From Proteiniphilum sp. (GTDB lineage Bacteria > Bacteroidota > Bacteroidia > Bacteroidales > Dysgonomonadaceae), in the NCBI GenBank assembly GCA_018433945.1, contig JAHDQF010000075.1, positions 1 through 51,145 on the forward strand: a stretch of 51,145 nt of DNA, read 5' to 3'. Shown here one piece after another: positions 6,809 through 15,155 of this stretch. Numbering within the stretch: position 1 is the stretch's first letter; every line of letters starts with the position of its first letter. Position numbers and translations under genes: made by a program. The notes below the pieces were generated by a model. That model had not been told where the DNA came from. It saw nothing but the letters and a program-made list of their open reading frames with translations, and did no database searches.

Positions 6809-8947
6809 CTACTCATGAGGCTCTGCCTCAGCCCCGGCAGGCTCCTTGAGCCACCGGTCAAACCAACGGAAAAACTCGCGCTGGAAGAGCACGCCGTTCT
6901 GCGGGCGGGCGATCCAGTGGTTCTCGTCGGGGAAGATGAGCATCCGCGACGGGATGCCGCGCAGCTGCGCGGCATTGAACGCCATCATTCCCTGCGATGC
7001 CAGGATGCGGTAGTCCCGCTCGCCGTGGGTGACCATGATAGGGGTGTCCCACTTATCCACGAAGCGGTGGGGTGAGTTCTCGTAAGTGCGCTGTGCCGTG
7101 GCGTTACGCTGATCCCAGTAGGGGCCGCCCATATCCCAGTTGGCAAACCACATCTCCTCCGTCTCGAGGTACTGTGCCTCCAGGTTGAAGATGCCGGCAT
7201 GCGCGAGGAAAGCCTTGAAGCGACCCTCGTGGTGACCCGCGAGCCAATAGACCGAGAAGCCGCCATAGCTGGCGCCGGTGCAGCCCAACCTGTTTGCATC
7301 CACATAGGGCTCTTTCGCCAGCGCATCGATGGCCGAGAGGTAGTCTTTCATGTTCTGGCCGCCATAGTCGCCGCTGATCTGCTCCAGCCACTCCTGGCCG
7401 AAGCCGGGCAGGCCGCGCCGGTTGGGCGCCACCACGATGTAGCCGTTGGCGGCCATCAGCTGCAGGTTCCAGCGGTAAGACCAGAACTGGCTCACCATGT
7501 CCTGCGGTCCCCCCTGGCAGTAGAGCAGTGCGGGATATTGCTTCGTCGCGTCGAAATCGGGCGGGTAAACCACCCAAGTGAGCATCTGCTTTCCATCGGT
7601 GGTCTCGATCCAGCGCTCTTCCACCGCTCCCATGGTGAGGTTGGCCAGCAACTCACTGTTCTCCTGCGACAGGTTGGTGGCTTCACCCGTGGCAAGATCG
7701 ACCGCATAGATCTCGGTGGGCTGCGACAGCGACTGGCGGCCGGCGATCAGCATGCCGTCGCCCGGCGCCACCGAGGTGTAGTCATGCATCCCGCTGGTAA
7801 GAGGGGTGATCGCCTTTGTGGTGATGTCGGCAGCGTAGAGCTGCGTGGTACCCTTTGCCTGCGATACCATGTATATGGTCTTATTGTCGCTCTCCCAGGC
7901 GAAAGCATCGGTGTTGTAGTCGAACAACTCGGTCACGTAAGTTTTCTCTCCGGTGGAAAGCTCCATCACGAAAAGGCGGTTCTTATCTGACTCGTAACCA
8001 TCGCGCTCCATGCTCTGCCAGGCCAGGTAACGACCGTCGGGGGAGAACTGCGGATTGATGTCGTAGCCCATCATCCCCTCGGTCATGTTGCGTGTCTCAC
8101 CGCTTTCCAGGTCGTAGAAATAGATATCGGAGTTCGTTGACCCGGCATACGCCCTTCCCGTCTTCTTGCGGGAGGTGTAAGCGATGGTCTTCCCGTCGGG
8201 GCTCCAGGCGAGTTGCTCGATGCCGCCGAAAGGTGCCATGGGTGATTCATAGGGCTCACCCTCCATCAGATCAACGATATGGGTAAGACGATGACCCTCC
8301 AGGTCGGCCACGAAAGGATGCGGCACGCTCTCCACCCATTGATCCCAGTGTTTGTACATCAGGTCATCTATCACGCGACCGGTTGCTGCCGGCAGGTCGT
8401 CATATTGTTCTCCCGGCTTCTTACCAAGAGGCACCTTGCGGATAAAGAGCACCTTCTTGCCGTCGGGCGAGATGATGAAGCCATCGATGTCACCCTCCAC
8501 GTTGGAGATCTGTGTCATTCCTTCTCCACCGGGGTTGATGGTCCAGATCTGAGAGGTGCCAGTCTCGTTGCTCAGGAAAGCGATCTTGCGCCCGGCATCG
8601 ATCCACTGTCCGTTGGTCTCTTGTGTATTGCTGATGGTGAGCTGTTTCTTGCCGCTGCCGTCGCTGTTCATGATGAAGAGCTCCGAATTGGTCTTGTTCT
8701 CCGGGATGCTGATGTAGGTGACCTGATAGAGAATCTGCCTGCGGTCGGGTGACACCGACAGGCTGCCGATGCGTCCGAAGCTGTGCAGCACCTCTGCCGT
8801 CATCCTTCCCTGCGCCATGGTGGGGTCGGCCTTGCCGATGACCTCGCTCTGTTCCTGATCGGAGCTGCTTCCCGGTCTTTTTGCCTCGTTACAGGAGAGC
8901 ATGCTCCCAATAATCGCGATTGCCATAAGTACTGTTTTGAATTTCAT
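6809..8947 (-). CDS. dpp5: S9 family serine peptidase, DPP5-like lipoprotein
   Basis: Secreted or surface prolyl-oligopeptidase-family enzyme of 712 residues. The N-terminus carries a lipoprotein signal (IIGSMLSCNEA). Residues about 60-450 are a beta-propeller of TolB/WD40-like repeats with recurrent SPDGK motifs. The C-terminal alpha/beta-hydrolase domain has Ser560 (GASYGGF), Asp645 (HGERDYRI) and His677 (ENHWI). The stretch around the nucleophile resembles Porphyromonas dipeptidyl peptidase 5, which releases dipeptides with hydrophobic residues at P1. Such enzymes feed peptide-fermenting Bacteroidales. It starts 11 bp after the lolD-like gene, so the two are probably one transcript. The exact DPP type is inferred from local similarity. 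Confidence 0.88.
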   Translation of the reverse strand: MKFKTVLMAIAIIGSMLSCNEAKRPGSSSDQEQSEVIGKADPTMAQGRMTAEVLHSFGRIGSLSVSPDRRQILYQVTYISIPENKTNSELFIMNSDGSGKKQLTISNTQETNGQWIDAGRKIAFLSNETGTSQIWTINPGGEGMTQISNVEGDIDGFIISPDGKKVLFIRKVPLGKKPGEQYDDLPAATGRVIDDLMYKHWDQWVESVPHPFVADLEGHRLTHIVDLMEGEPYESPMAPFGGIEQLAWSPDGKTIAYTSRKKTGRAYAGSTNSDIYFYDLESGETRNMTEGMMGYDINPQFSPDGRYLAWQSMERDGYESDKNRLFVMELSTGEKTYVTELFDYNTDAFAWESDNKTIYMVSQAKGTTQLYAADITTKAITPLTSGMHDYTSVAPGDGMLIAGRQSLSQPTEIYAVDLATGEATNLSQENSELLANLTMGAVEERWIETTDGKQMLTWVVYPPDFDATKQYPALLYCQGGPQDMVSQFWSYRWNLQLMAANGYIVVAPNRRGLPGFGQEWLEQISGDYGGQNMKDYLSAIDALAKEPYVDANRLGCTGASYGGFSVYWLAGHHEGRFKAFLAHAGIFNLEAQYLETEEMWFANWDMGGPYWDQRNATAQRTYENSPHRFVDKWDTPIMVTHGERDYRILASQGMMAFNAAQLRGIPSRMLIFPDENHWIARPQNGVLFQREFFRWFDRWLKEPAGAEAEPHE

Positions 8948-8958
8948 ACGAAAATATA

Positions 8959-9612
8959 TTAATTTTCAATGACCCCATCCTTCATATGAATGGTCCGGTC
9001 GGTGATGGAAGCCAGCTGCTCATCGTGGGTCACGATCACGAATGTCTGGTTCAGCTTGTCGCGCAGCTCGAAGAAGAGCTGGTGCAGCTCCGCCTTGTTG
9101 TCGCTGTCGAGGCTGCCGGAGGGTTCATCGGCGAACACCACCAGGGGGTTGTTGATCAGTGCACGGGCTACTGCCACGCGTTGCTTCTCTCCACCCGACA
9201 GCTCCGCCGGCTTGTGCTCCATACGCTCTGCGAGACCCATCATCGCGAGCAGCTCCCGGGCCTTAGTCTCCGCCTTCGAGTGCTTCACGTTGCCGATCAG
9301 CGCAGGGATCATCACATTCTCCAGCGCTGTGAACTCGGGCAGCAGCTGGTGAAACTGAAAGACGAAGCCGATATTTTTGTTGCGGAAGTCGGCAAGTCGC
9401 TGCTCACCAAGCTGACTCAGGTCCTGTCCGTCAATCAGTATGCGACCGCTATCGGCTTTCTCCAGGGTACCCATGATCATGAGCAGGGTGGTCTTCCCCG
9501 CGCCACTGGGCCCGACAATCGATACGATCTCTCCCCGCTGTACCTCCAGGTCGATCCCTTTCAACACTTTTAGCGACCCGAAACTTTTTGTGATCTTTTC
9601 CGCTTTTACCAT
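8959..9612 (-). CDS. lolD: LolD/MacB-type ABC transporter ATP-binding protein
   Basis: Cytoplasmic ATPase subunit of an ABC transporter of the lipoprotein-release/MacB class, 217 residues. Walker A is GPSGAGKTT, the signature LSGGEKQR, Walker [10 protein letters not shown], and the H-loop VTHDE. LolD-type ATPases work with LolC/E-like permeases to pull lipoproteins from the inner membrane, but no permease gene adjoins it here. It leads a two-gene unit with the downstream peptidase lipoprotein. The ATG at 9612 is taken as start. A near-consensus TATCTTCG lies at 9648-9655. MacB-like export is the alternative reading. Confidence 0.85.
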   Translation of the reverse strand: MVKAEKITKSFGSLKVLKGIDLEVQRGEIVSIVGPSGAGKTTLLMIMGTLEKADSGRILIDGQDLSQLGEQRLADFRNKNIGFVFQFHQLLPEFTALENVMIPALIGNVKHSKAETKARELLAMMGLAERMEHKPAELSGGEKQRVAVARALINNPLVVFADEPSGSLDSDNKAELHQLFFELRDKLNQTFVIVTHDEQLASITDRTIHMKDGVIEN

Positions 9613-9696
9613 CTCCTTCTTAATTTGTGCCCCGCAGGAACAATGTGCGAAGATAAGAAAAAAGCTTCACATTTTACGCAATATTAACCACATCCC

Positions 9697-9729
9697 GTTG
9701 GCAGATAGAGGTGCCACCCGTTATATTTG
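9697..9729 (+). promoter_or_regulatory. Promoter of pdxH
   Basis: GTTG (9697-9700) and TATATTTG (9722-9729) are separated by 21 bp. Transcription would begin near 9736, so a start codon at 9727 would lie in the promoter. This favours the ATG at 9823 as the pdxH start. Confidence 0.6.
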
Positions 9730-9822
9730 CGAAAAGCAGGGGATGCACCATGTGGCCCGGTACTCATTCGTGAACAGAGTGGGCAAACAGCAGAGGGTCA
9801 TCCTCCATCAAACCAAAAAAAC

Positions 9823-10461
9823 ATGAAGAAATTACATACGATGCGCCGGGAATACAATGCCGAAGCGCTGAAAGAGCAAGAGATGACGGCGGACCCGATG
9901 GCGATATTCGACCGGTGGCTGGAGGAGGCGATCGCCGCAGGGATCGACGAACCCAACGCGATGACGCTTGCCACCGCCACTCCCGGGGGGAGACCCTCGG
10001 CACGGGTGGTGCTGCTCAAGGAGATGCGAGGCGATGGGTTCGTCTTTTTCACCAACTACCACAGCCGGAAAGGCGGGGAGCTGCGGATGAACCCGCGGGC
10101 GGCACTGGTGTTCGACTGGCACACGATAGCACGTCAGGTGCGCATAGAGGGATCGGTGGAATACCTTCCACCCGAAGAGTCGGATGCTTACTACCTGTCA
10201 CGGCCCGAGAACGCCCGCATCGGCGCCTGGTCATCGCCCCAGAGCAGGGTCGTGAAAGACCGTGCCGAGCTGGATGCCCTGCAGTGGGAGATGGAGCAGC
10301 GGTTCGCACAGAAGCCACTCCCCCGCCCCGCTCACTGGGGTGGTTACCTGGTGCGTCCCGAACGGATTGAGTTCTGGCAGGGACGTCCCGACAGGATGCA
10401 CGACCGGCTGGTGTACGAAAAAGAAGTTGATGGGTGGCACCTGCACCGGCTGGCGCCCTGA
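9823..10461 (+). CDS. pdxH: Pyridoxamine 5'-phosphate oxidase
   Basis: FMN-dependent enzyme that oxidises pyridoxamine or pyridoxine 5'-phosphate to pyridoxal 5'-phosphate, the last step of vitamin B6 synthesis and salvage. From ATG 9823 it has 212 residues, normal for PdxH. Family motifs in order are ARVVLLKEMRGDGFVFFTNY (FMN and substrate contacts), SRKGGELRMNPRAALVFDWH, ARIGAWSSPQS, and near the C-terminus IEFWQGRPDRMHDR followed by WHLHRLAP. The frame continues 32 codons upstream, but that part overlaps the promoter and lacks similarity. It ends 49 bp before the convergent end of tsaB. Confidence 0.95.
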   Translation: MKKLHTMRREYNAEALKEQEMTADPMAIFDRWLEEAIAAGIDEPNAMTLATATPGGRPSARVVLLKEMRGDGFVFFTNYHSRKGGELRMNPRAALVFDWHTIARQVRIEGSVEYLPPEESDAYYLSRPENARIGAWSSPQSRVVKDRAELDALQWEMEQRFAQKPLPRPAHWGGYLVRPERIEFWQGRPDRMHDRLVYEKEVDGWHLHRLAP

Positions 10462-10510
10462 ATGTACATCCGCCATCGAAGCCCTCCTTGCGGTTTGCAC
10501 CGTCGCAGCC

Positions 10511-11215
10511 TCAAATTGTTTTAGGTTGCGGCATGATCTTGTTTTTGGGGACAGTGGCCACAAATTCTTTCAGGTAATGGGGTTCGAAATAGGCGGTGTC
10601 GACGAACCGCTTCTCAGCGAAAGCCTGCTCTGCCAGCGGCACCATGCCCGATGCCAGGGGATGCACATCCTCCAGGAAATGAGCATGGGGATGCGTGATC
10701 ACCTCACGGCACTTACCGGCACCGTTGCCAAAGAAGTAAACCTTGTGCTGCGACAGCAGATTGAGATAGCTCTCCCCATCGACAATATCGGCAGATGTGG
10801 GACGTACCGTTTCCAGCGAGCGATTGAAGAAAGTGGCATAGACCTCCATGCGACGGGCATCGATCATGGGACAGAGCAGATCATCCTCCCCTGCACGAGC
10901 GGCGACCATCGAGGCCATGATCAGCGGTGTGGGGAGGGCAATCAGCGGGATGCCCAGCCCGTAACTGAGCCCTTTCGCCCCGGAGACACCAATGCGCAGA
11001 CCGGTGTAGGAGCCGGGACCACTGCTCACGGCAATCGCATCGAGGGTGAGTCGCTCTTTCCGAACATAAGTCATGATCTCCTCTACAAACAAGCCCAGCA
11101 GTGTGGCGTGCGACTGACCCCGGAAATCCTCGCGGGTGAGGAGCCGCTCACCATTGCGCGAGAGGGTGCAGGAGCAGACGGTCGTAGCTGTTTCAATGGA
11201 AAGGATGGTGGCCAT
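10511..11215 (-). CDS. tsaB: tRNA threonylcarbamoyladenosine biosynthesis protein TsaB
   Basis: ASKHA-fold protein that joins TsaD and TsaE in placing the threonylcarbamoyl group on A37 of ANN-decoding tRNAs, a cytoplasmic and usually essential function. The start is typical (MATILSIETATTVCSCTL). The family signature follows as SSGPGSYTGLRIGVSGAKGL. The length of 234 residues is normal. TsaB lacks the metal-binding histidines of TsaD, and none are seen in this position here. It is a single minus-strand gene, convergent with pdxH. Confidence 0.95.
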   Translation of the reverse strand: MATILSIETATTVCSCTLSRNGERLLTREDFRGQSHATLLGLFVEEIMTYVRKERLTLDAIAVSSGPGSYTGLRIGVSGAKGLSYGLGIPLIALPTPLIMASMVAARAGEDDLLCPMIDARRMEVYATFFNRSLETVRPTSADIVDGESYLNLLSQHKVYFFGNGAGKCREVITHPHAHFLEDVHPLASGMVPLAEQAFAEKRFVDTAYFEPHYLKEFVATVPKNKIMPQPKTI

Positions 11216-11299
11216 GCTTCAATATCAGTCTAAAATCGTTACTTGATGACGGCTGTCAATGACGGCCGGGGTTTCAGTTAAGCCGGCGTAAAGATACAA

Positions 11300-11333
11300 A
11301 AAAAAACTGCATCGCAGTGGATGCAGTTTTTTT
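11300..11333. terminator. Bidirectional-looking terminator after the RRM gene
   Basis: Arms ACTGCATC and GATGCAGT are flanked by an A-run on one side and a T-run on the other, so the hairpin ends in U on either strand. It lies 19 bp after the stop of the minus-strand RRM gene and upstream of tsaB. This is the clearest intrinsic terminator in the window. Confidence 0.82.
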
Positions 11334-11351
11334 CAAATCTATGGGGTCTTC

Positions 11352-11666
11352 TTAGTACCTGTTGCTTCTTTCGCGATTTCCGTAACCACCGCCGCGGTTG
11401 TTGTTGCGGGGATGGTCACCTTCGGTACGGGGACGCGCTACGGATACAGAAAGCGTACGTCCGTCGTATTCTGCATCGTTCAGTTCTTCAATGGCATGCT
11501 GTCCTTCTTCGTCGTTGGACATCTCTACGAAACCGTAGCCTTTTGAGCGACGGGATTCACGATCGGCAATAATCTTCGCTGAGGATACTTCTCCATACTC
11601 CTCAAACAGTTCTTTTAAATCGGCGTCAGTAATCTGATAACTTAAGCCAGCTACAAAAATGTTCAT
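11352..11666 (-). CDS. Small RRM RNA-binding protein
   Basis: Single RNA-recognition-motif protein of 104 residues. RNP2 is MNIFVAGL at the N-terminus and RNP1 is KGYGFVEM near residue 55. The tail is rich in Gly, Asn and Arg (NNNRGGGYGNRERSNRY). Such small RRM proteins are common and abundant in Bacteroidota and cyanobacteria and probably act as RNA chaperones. It is transcribed alone: a strong promoter at 11795-11824 gives a leader of about 125 nt, and a clear terminator follows. The long leader might allow temperature or autoregulatory control, which is inference. Confidence 0.92.
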   Translation of the reverse strand: MNIFVAGLSYQITDADLKELFEEYGEVSSAKIIADRESRRSKGYGFVEMSNDEEGQHAIEELNDAEYDGRTLSVSVARPRTEGDHPRNNNRGGGYGNRERSNRY

Positions 11667-11794
11667 GTAAAATAATTAAAATAAAATAAAAAAAATAATT
11701 TGTGCAGAAGTCTTTAAATGAGAGAAGTTAGAAATGACTTTACATTTGGTGTGAAGTAAATATTTAACGGCCCGCAAAAAAACCTTTTGCACGA

Positions 11795-11824
11795 CAAAGA
11801 TAGGCATAAAAATGATCTGTCAAA
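11795..11824 (-). promoter_or_regulatory. Promoter of the RRM gene
   Basis: Minus-strand TTTG (11824-11821) and TATCTTTG (11802-11795) are separated by 18 bp, an exact match to both Bacteroidota promoter boxes. It predicts a leader of about 125 nt. Confidence 0.7.
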
Positions 11825-11955
11825 GTTTTTTCGGGTTTTTTTTAGGGAAAAATCGACCAAAAAAAGAAAAAAAAGAGGAATTGACCCCAATTCCCCTAAT
11901 TTTCACGGTTTTGGAACCTGTTATCTCACCCCGCACCGTTTGAGCTGCGTCCATC

Positions 11956-11990
11956 GTTCAAAAATCAGGAACCAGGAATAACTGATAGCT
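11956..11990 (+). repeat. Composite period-7 repeat (GTTC / AACCAGG / AGCT type)
   Basis: Five consecutive 7-mers: GTTCAAA, AATCAGG, AACCAGG, AATAACT, GATAGCT. The same order of motif classes recurs in the array at 25646-25715 when that array is read on the minus strand. Confidence 0.6.
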
Positions 11991-12026
11991 TACATTTCCC
12001 TGAGTTCGATTTTGGTAAGTTGCAAT

Positions 12027-12057
12027 TTTGTTCGTCCACAAAATTAAGCTATTTTTG
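12027..12057 (+). promoter_or_regulatory. Promoter upstream of phoH
   Basis: TTTG (12027-12030), a 19-bp gap, then TATTTTTG (12050-12057). A transcript from here would start near 12063, cross the ATPase remnant and a repeat array, and reach phoH after about 200 nt. Confidence 0.55.
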
Positions 12058-12087
12058 TTGCAAGACTGAGATCGGTACCGTTCACAT

Positions 12088-12219
12088 ATGGTCGCGCAAC
12101 AGACACTGCAACAATACCGGCTTGGCACATCGGCTAACGTGGTGCGGGTAAAAAGGGGCCTGATAGAATCGGAGGTGCTGGACGATAGCAGCGGGAAGCT
12201 GACAGCTCACAGCTTATAG
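12088..12219 (+). pseudogene. Remnant of an AAA/archaeal-type ATPase C-terminus
   Basis: A 43-codon frame whose core (QYRLGTSANVVRVKRGLI) resembles the C-terminal winged helix of AAA-type ATPases common in Bacteroidota, which read roughly 'Y-LGTSANV--NK--L'. No ATPase core lies upstream; a TGA stands in frame at 12067. Its last codons lie inside the following repeat array. The identification is from memory of the family pattern and is tentative. Confidence 0.4.
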
Positions 12220-12238
12220 CTTATAGCTTATAGCTTAT
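12204..12238 (+). repeat. Period-7 array (TAGCTTA) before phoH
   Basis: Five 7-mers: CAGCTCA, CAGCTTA, then three copies of TAGCTTA. The motif is the reverse complement of the TAAGCTA units that follow phoH, so phoH is flanked by opposed arrays of one family. Confidence 0.75.
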
Positions 12239-12266
12239 AATAAACAACCGTTAATCGACATAACAG

Positions 12267-13688
12267 ATGGCTACAACAAAGAAAAGTGAAGAGAAGGTAA
12301 CGAAAGGAACTGCTGCAAGGGCAGAGGGTACCGGAACCACACGCGTGCGCAGGAGCGTGAAAACGACAGCGAAGAAGAATTTCATCCTCGACACCAACGT
12401 GATCCTGCACGACTACAAATGCCTGGACAACTTTGAGGAGAACGACATCTATATCCCTTTCATCGTGTTGGAAGAACTGGACAAGTTCAAGAAAGGGAGC
12501 GACCAGATCAACTTCAACGCCCGTGCTTTTGTGCGGGAACTGGATCTGATCACCGACGACGACCTCTTCACAAGTGGAGCCGACCTGGGCGTGGGAAAGG
12601 GTAAGCTCTATATCGTGAATGCATCGCAAGAGAACAAACGAATCAACGATGCTTTCCCGGAGAAGATACCCGACAACCGCATCCTCGCCGTAGTGGATGA
12701 TGTGGCGATGAAACATCCGAATATGAAAACCATCCTGGTATCGAAAGATATCAATCTCCGCATGAAGGCCCGCTCACTGGGGATGATGGCCGAAGACTAC
12801 ATCAACGACAAGGTGACCGACATCGATATTTTCAATCAGAGTGAAGTGGTGGTGGAGGGGGTCAACCCGGATCTGATTGATCAGATCTACGCCCAGAACG
12901 GCGGCGTGGACCTGGATGCTTTCACCTTCGAGAAACAGCCGGACCCAAACCAGTGCTTCATCCTCAAGAGCGACCGCAACAGCGTGCTCGCACGATATAA
13001 CCCTTTCACACAGAAGATTACCAAAGTTGACAAGGAGAACAATTTCGGCATTCAGCCGCGCAACGCAGAACAGGCTTTCGCCTTTGAGATACTGAACGAT
13101 CCGGAGGTGAAGCTGGTGGGGCTCACCGGCAAGGCGGGAACAGGTAAAACACTGCTGGCACTGGCATCGGCACTGAAACAGCACAAGATCTACAGACAGA
13201 TCCTGCTGGCACGCCCCATCGTCTCCCTCTCGAACAAGGAGCTGGGCTACCTGCCGGGTGATGAGAAACAGAAGGTGGCACCCTACATGCAACCGCTGTT
13301 CGACAACCTGAACGTGATCAAGACGCAGTTGGGACAGAACAGTCCCGACCTGCATGTGATTGAGGAGCTACAGAAATCGGGACAACTGGAGATCGAGGCA
13401 CTCGCATTCATCCGCGGGCGGAGTCTGACCGAGACCTTCTGCATCATCGATGAAGCACAGAATCTGACCCCTCACGAGGTGAAAACCATCATCACCCGCG
13501 CCGGGGAGAACACGAAAATGGTGTTTACGGGGGACCTGCAGCAGATCGACTCACCCTACCTCGACATGCAGTCGAACGGACTGGCTTACATGATCGATAA
13601 GATGAAGGGACAGCAGATCTTTGGACATGTGAACCTGGTGAAGGGGGAACGCAGCGAACTTTCGGAACTGGCGAGCAATTTGTTGTAA
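12267..13688 (+). CDS. PIN-domain PhoH-family ATPase
   Basis: 473-residue protein joining a PIN ribonuclease-like domain to a PhoH ATPase (PhoH2/YlaK type). A basic Lys/Arg-rich tail (about 1-36) precedes the PIN domain, with its first acidic residue in FILDTNVILHDY and later ones in EELDKF and VSKDINLRMKA. The PhoH domain has Walker A GKAGTGKT near residue 288 and Walker B CIIDEAQN near 391, followed by TGDLQQID. PhoH2 proteins couple ATP-driven RNA unwinding to cleavage; that is known for relatives. The stop codon is the first unit of a period-7 array. hisS follows after 108 bp with its own promoter. Confidence 0.92.
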   Translation: MATTKKSEEKVTKGTAARAEGTGTTRVRRSVKTTAKKNFILDTNVILHDYKCLDNFEENDIYIPFIVLEELDKFKKGSDQINFNARAFVRELDLITDDDLFTSGADLGVGKGKLYIVNASQENKRINDAFPEKIPDNRILAVVDDVAMKHPNMKTILVSKDINLRMKARSLGMMAEDYINDKVTDIDIFNQSEVVVEGVNPDLIDQIYAQNGGVDLDAFTFEKQPDPNQCFILKSDRNSVLARYNPFTQKITKVDKENNFGIQPRNAEQAFAFEILNDPEVKLVGLTGKAGTGKTLLALASALKQHKIYRQILLARPIVSLSNKELGYLPGDEKQKVAPYMQPLFDNLNVIKTQLGQNSPDLHVIEELQKSGQLEIEALAFIRGRSLTETFCIIDEAQNLTPHEVKTIITRAGENTKMVFTGDLQQIDSPYLDMQSNGLAYMIDKMKGQQIFGHVNLVKGERSELSELASNLL

Positions 13689-13762
13689 GCGGTAAGCGGT
13701 AAGCTGTAAGCGGTAAGTTGTAAGCTATAAGCGGTAAGCTATAAGCGGTAAGCTGTAAGCTT
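13686..13762 (+). repeat. Period-7 array (TAAGCNG) from the phoH stop to the hisS promoter
   Basis: Eleven uninterrupted 7-mers all begin TAAG: TAAGCGG, TAAGCTG, TAAGTTG, TAAGCTA or TAAGCTT. The first unit supplies the TAA stop of phoH. The last ends 7 bp before the hisS -7 element, so the array occupies the place of its -33 element. Because 7 is not a multiple of 3, successive TAA triplets fall in all three frames. Confidence 0.9.
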
Positions 13763-13769
13763 TTTTCAT

Positions 13770-13777
13770 TATCTTTG
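13770..13777 (+). promoter_or_regulatory. Promoter -7 element of hisS
   Basis: TATCTTTG matches TAnnTTTG exactly and lies 19 bp before the hisS ATG. No TTTG is found at the usual -33 position, which is occupied by the TAAGCNG array. Confidence 0.6.
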
Positions 13778-13796
13778 CATCTCAATAAAAATAACG

Positions 13797-15155
13797 ATGC
13801 AGAAACCGACCATACCCAAGGGGACCCGTGATTTTTCGCCCGAAGAGACGGCGAAGCGCAACCATATCTTCGACACCATCCGTGAGGTGTACCGCCTCTA
13901 CGGCTTCCGCCAGATCGAGACACCGGCAATGGAGAACCTCTCCACGCTGATGGGCAAGTATGGCGAGGAGGGGGACAAGTTGCTTTTCAAGATCCTCAAC
14001 TCGGGCGATTTCCTCTCATCGATGAGCGAGGAGGACCTCAAAGAGGGCAACGCGGCCAGGACCGCCACCCGCATCTCGGAAAAGGGGCTGCGCTACGACC
14101 TCACCGTGCCCTTTGCACGCTACGTGGTGATGCACCGCAACGAGATCACCTTCCCCTTCCGGCGCTACCAGATTCAGCCGGTGTGGCGAGCCGACCGTCC
14201 GCAGAAGGGTCGCTACCGCGAGTTCTTCCAGTGCGACGCCGACATCGTGGGATCGGACTCGCTACTCAACGAGGTGGAGCTGGTGCAGATCATTGACGAG
14301 GTGTTCAGCCGCCTGGGCATCCGCGTGTTGGTGAAGCTGAACAACCGCAAGATCCTCTCCGGTATCGCCGGGATCATCGGCGAGGCGGACAAGATCACCG
14401 ACATCACCGTGGCAATCGACAAGCTGGATAAGATGGGACTGGAAAAGGTGAACGAGGAGCTGGCTTCCAAGGGGATCGCCCGCGAGGCGATCGACCGGCT
14501 GCAGCCGGTCATCCTGCTGAAAGGGAGCACCGGCGAGAAGCTGGAGAAGCTGCGGGAGCTGCTGGCAAGCTCAGAGACCGGCACCAAAGGTGTGGAGGAG
14601 ATGGCGTTCATCATTGGCAAGACGGAGGCACTGCAGCTCCGCAACGAGGTGGAGCTCGATCTGACGCTGGCGCGCGGCCTCAACTACTACACCGGCACGA
14701 TCATTGAGGTGAAGGCACTTGATGCGCAAATCGGCAGCATCACCGGCGGGGGTCGTTACGACAACCTGACCGGTATCTTCGGACTGCCGGGCGTCTCCGG
14801 CGTAGGCATCTCCTTCGGAGCGGACCGCATCTACGATGTGCTGACACAGTTGGAGCTCTTCCCCGAGAGCTTCTCCCACTCCACCGAGCTGCTCTTCGTG
14901 AATTTCGGCGAACGGGAGGTGGATTGGCTGCTACCGCTCGTGGCGCAACTCCGGCGTGACGGCATTTGCTGCGAGCTCTACCCCGAAGCAGCGAAGATGA
15001 AGAAGCAGCTCTCCTACGCCGACAGCAACCGCATTCCCTTCGTGGCGATGGTAGGTGAAAACGAGATGAAGGAGGGAACGATCACGCTGAAGAACATGCA
15101 AACGGGAGAGCAGAAGAGCGTCACTCCGGATGCATTGATGAAGGCGATCAGATGA
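13797..15155 (+). CDS. hisS: Histidine--tRNA ligase
   Basis: Class II aminoacyl-tRNA synthetase charging tRNA-His, cytoplasmic, 452 residues. It opens with the HisRS-typical [15 protein letters not shown]. Motif 2 falls within [20 protein letters not shown] with [12 protein letters not shown] after it. The histidine-binding motif is [15 protein letters not shown], then GGGRYDNL and the motif 3 region GVSFGADRI-like ([13 protein letters not shown]). The C-terminal anticodon-binding domain follows from about residue 360. Its stop overlaps the end of the convergent cold-shock-domain gene by 8 bp. A -7 element lies just upstream. Confidence 0.96.
   Translation: MQKPTIPKGTRDFSPEETAKRNHIFDTIREVYRLYGFRQIETPAMENLSTLMGKYGEEGDKLLFKILNSGDFLSSMSEEDLKEGNAARTATRISEKGLRYDLTVPFARYVVMHRNEITFPFRRYQIQPVWRADRPQKGRYREFFQCDADIVGSDSLLNEVELVQIIDEVFSRLGIRVLVKLNNRKILSGIAGIIGEADKITDITVAIDKLDKMGLEKVNEELASKGIAREAIDRLQPVILLKGSTGEKLEKLRELLASSETGTKGVEEMAFIIGKTEALQLRNEVELDLTLARGLNYYTGTIIEVKALDAQIGSITGGGRYDNLTGIFGLPGVSGVGISFGADRIYDVLTQLELFPESFSHSTELLFVNFGEREVDWLLPLVAQLRRDGICCELYPEAAKMKKQLSYADSNRIPFVAMVGENEMKEGTITLKNMQTGEQKSVTPDALMKAIR

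Larger units (their letters stand above)
11667..12266. other. 600-bp intergenic region between the RRM and phoH genes
   Basis: No intact gene. It holds, left to right, the RRM gene's leader and promoter, a plus-strand promoter (12027-12057), a composite period-7 repeat (11956-11990), the remnant of an ATPase C-terminus (12088-12219) and a second period-7 array ending 28 bp before phoH. Confidence 0.6.

Noticed and set aside
9727-9822. Longer pdxH start at 9727
   Set aside because: It overlaps the TATATTTG promoter and adds 32 residues without similarity; ATG 9823 gives the normal length.
11787-11981. 64-codon plus-strand frame between the RRM and phoH genes
   Set aside because: It overlaps the RRM promoter and a repeat, and has no recognisable similarity.
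13686-13762. CRISPR-like array of short repeats
   Set aside because: Units are 7 bp with no unique spacers and no cas genes nearby; it is a tandem repeat.
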